NCBI RefSeq assembly: GCF_002979775.1 | Contig: NZ_PCPR01000026.1 | Location: 1-64,000, forward strand | Length of the DNA: 64,000 nucleotides | DNA from: Arthrobacter sp. MYb23 | GTDB taxonomy: Bacteria; Actinomycetota; Actinomycetes; Actinomycetales; Micrococcaceae | Reading direction: 5' to 3' | In this document: positions 62,888 to 64,000 of the stretch, piece by piece | Layout of the letters: each line of letters starts with the position of its first letter | Position numbering within the stretch: the stretch's first letter is position 1 | The notes under the pieces: generated by a model | What the model was told of the DNA's origin: nothing | The model's input: the letters and a program-made list of their open reading frames with translations, nothing else | Databases searched by the model: none | Program-made: the position numbers and the translations under genes

Positions 62888-63523
62888 GTGGCTCAACAGG
62901 AAAGGGCCCGAGTTACCCGGGCAACCGTCATTGAAGGGGCTGCCCGAACCTTTGAACGGTTGGGCTACGGGAACGCCAGTCTCACTGACATTGCCGAGAC
63001 TGCTGCCGTAACAAAGGGAGCGCTCTATTTTCACTTCAAATCCAAAGAGGAATTAGCGAAGGCGGTCATTGACGAGCAGCACGCACGGGTCCGAGAGACC
63101 AGTGAAGCCATCTTGGGCGGCGGACATTCGCCATTGACTTCGATGATGCTCCTCTGCAGGCACTTTGCTGAGCAGCTTCTGGTCGACCCCATCATCAGGG
63201 CGGGAATTCGGCTGACGCTTGAGGCCTCGGCTTTCGAAGGATCCGTCAAGGAGCCGTACGAGGATTGGGTCTCGACCATGCAGCTGCTGACAACGCAAGG
63301 ACAAAGCCAGGGCGAAATCAACCAGGCCATCGACGCAGAGGTTATAGCCCGATACGTAGTGGCCTCATTCACGGGGGTCCAGCTTGTATCTGACGTCTTG
63401 ACGGCCAGGGTTGATCTCGTGCAAAGGGTCGAAGACATGTGGACTATCCTCTTGCCGGTTCTAGGGACCTCCGGGGACTCCCCGAAGTATCCTTCGGAGA
63501 TCCTCCATGGCAGGAAAGGCTAG
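62888..63523 (+). CDS. Gamma-butyrolactone receptor-like TetR regulator (ScbR/ArpA type)
   Basis: 211 residues from GTG 62888, with aaagagg 6 nt upstream; ten open codons before it were dropped. The N-terminus AQQERARVTRATVIEGAARTF and HTH ASLTDIAETAAVTKGALYFHFKSKEELAKAVI match ScbR/ArpA receptors closely, as does the C-terminal SFTGVQLVSDVLTAR. It probably represses the adjacent operon until a signal binds. Its 3' end overlaps the convergent afsA-like gene by 80 bp. Confidence 0.88.
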   Translation: MAQQERARVTRATVIEGAARTFERLGYGNASLTDIAETAAVTKGALYFHFKSKEELAKAVIDEQHARVRETSEAILGGGHSPLTSMMLLCRHFAEQLLVDPIIRAGIRLTLEASAFEGSVKEPYEDWVSTMQLLTTQGQSQGEINQAIDAEVIARYVVASFTGVQLVSDVLTARVDLVQRVEDMWTILLPVLGTSGDSPKYPSEILHGRKG

Positions 63524-64000
63524 GGGCACCTCCCCGGTCCTCGCTCCTTTGTCGAGCAATAACAGCCTCGATGAGGGTCAGGATCTCTTGATCGGAATTT
63601 CGGAACTCGATCAGCAGAGACGTCAAGCCGTCCCGATCCGTTTTTAGACTCGCCACGCTTACTTTGGTGGGGCCCTCCAGCTCCACGATCTTGAGAAACG
63701 CGGCCGCGAAAGAGCTGACATCGAGTGTCGAATCTCCCGTGTAAACCCTGATGCATTGACGTGCCGCTTCGATGAGCAGTGCACCCGGAACATGGTCAAG
63801 GGCATGATCAAAGTAGATCGGATTTGTTGTGTCTACTCTCAGGATCCAGTTGCCGGCTGTGGCCGACTCGGTCAGTGCAACGTTTCGTGGGGAGCTGCTG
63901 CCGACATGCGCTTCCTTCAGCCCGGCTGGCGGTGCGACGTCGTTCTGGACGGCCCCGCGGTTGCGGAGCCGTGCGTACGTAGCCTCATTAACAATTTTTG
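63444..64000 (-). CDS. AfsA-family gamma-butyrolactone synthase, C-terminal part (truncated by window)
   Basis: A 185-codon open frame runs from the window edge to a stop at 63444. It contains the AfsA hot-dog signature: GLKEAHVGSSSPRNVAL, NWILRVDTTNPIYFDHALDHVPG and ALLIEAARQ. The start lies beyond 64000. AfsA enzymes condense a beta-ketoacyl-ACP with dihydroxyacetone phosphate in gamma-butyrolactone synthesis. The canonical HPLDHVPGM reads HALDHVPGA. The last 35 or so residues are Ser/Gly/Arg-rich and overlap the receptor gene antisense. Confidence 0.87.
   Translation of the reverse strand, partial: KIVNEATYARLRNRGAVQNDVAPPAGLKEAHVGSSSPRNVALTESATAGNWILRVDTTNPIYFDHALDHVPGALLIEAARQCIRVYTGDSTLDVSSFAAAFLKIVELEGPTKVSVASLKTDRDGLTSLLIEFRNSDQEILTLIEAVIARQRSEDRGGAPSLSCHGGSPKDTSGSPRRSLEPARG

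Noticed and set aside
63520..63756. Other minus-strand and plus-strand open frames at the right edge
   Set aside because: The frame carrying the AfsA signature is the coding one; the others have no recognisable domain and overlap it.

Overview
The window is high-GC actinobacterial DNA, most like Arthrobacter or Paenarthrobacter (Micrococcaceae). The evidence is an Lsr2-type nucleoid protein next to lysS, a ClpC with a plausible ClgR box, an actinobacterial ArgA-type acetyltransferase, DUF4235 and CsbD stress proteins, a DhaKLM kinase, and many GTG/TTG starts. No transposase, integrase or phage gene was seen.

Layout. Positions 1-77 are the 3' end of a 5S rRNA. 227-3960 holds an SDR oxidoreductase and three tandem paralogous alpha/beta hydrolases. 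4036-9051 is housekeeping (lysS, a small membrane protein, lsr2, clpC). 9136-25071 is a mosaic: a TetR/glycosyltransferase pair with a palindromic operator between them, an S9 peptidase, argA, a flavin oxidoreductase, dhaKLM, stress proteins, two VOC proteins, an AraC regulator, mutY and disA. 25306-33987 is a tightly overlapping nitrogen operon: a permease fused to a DUF1989 protein, a second DUF1989 protein, a urea/guanidine carboxylase and allophanate hydrolase. This gene set fits guanidine degradation better than urea degradation. It lies, with a TetR and a membrane protein gene, between radA and disA. 37026-45271 has an FUSC protein, pstSCAB behind a Pho-box-like repeat, and a convergent low-affinity phosphate transporter with its DUF47 partner. 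45506-52499 contains small hypotheticals, tRNA-Lys, a methyltransferase, a GH51 arabinofuranosidase with a LacI-type operator, a LacI regulator, a RidA-like protein and a D-threonine-aldolase-like enzyme.

The most unusual part is 52603-64000. Twelve minus-strand genes (52603-61690), mostly overlapping, look like one operon for a specialised metabolite. They encode a stand-alone amino-acid adenylation enzyme, a carrier protein, an Sfp-type phosphopantetheinyl transferase, an acyl-CoA-dehydrogenase-like flavoprotein, an orphan ectoine-synthase-like cupin, a transglutaminase-like protein, a pseudouridine-5'-phosphate glycosidase (PsuG) homologue, a HAD phosphatase, a deaminase, a maleate-isomerase/Asp-Glu-racemase-family protein, a second small cupin and an MFS exporter. 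PsuG-family enzyme plus HAD phosphatase plus amino-acid activation is the logic known from C-nucleoside and indigoidine-type pathways (minimycin, showdomycin). Here the activation and oxidation steps sit on separate proteins rather than on a multidomain NRPS. To its right is an apparent gamma-butyrolactone signalling module: an NAD-epimerase, a ScbR/ArpA-like TetR receptor, and the C-terminal half of an AfsA-family synthase running off the window edge. A 28-bp palindrome at 61834-61861 could be the receptor's operator, a terminator, or both. The reading proposed here is a quorum-regulated C-nucleoside-like cluster; the product is not known from the sequence.
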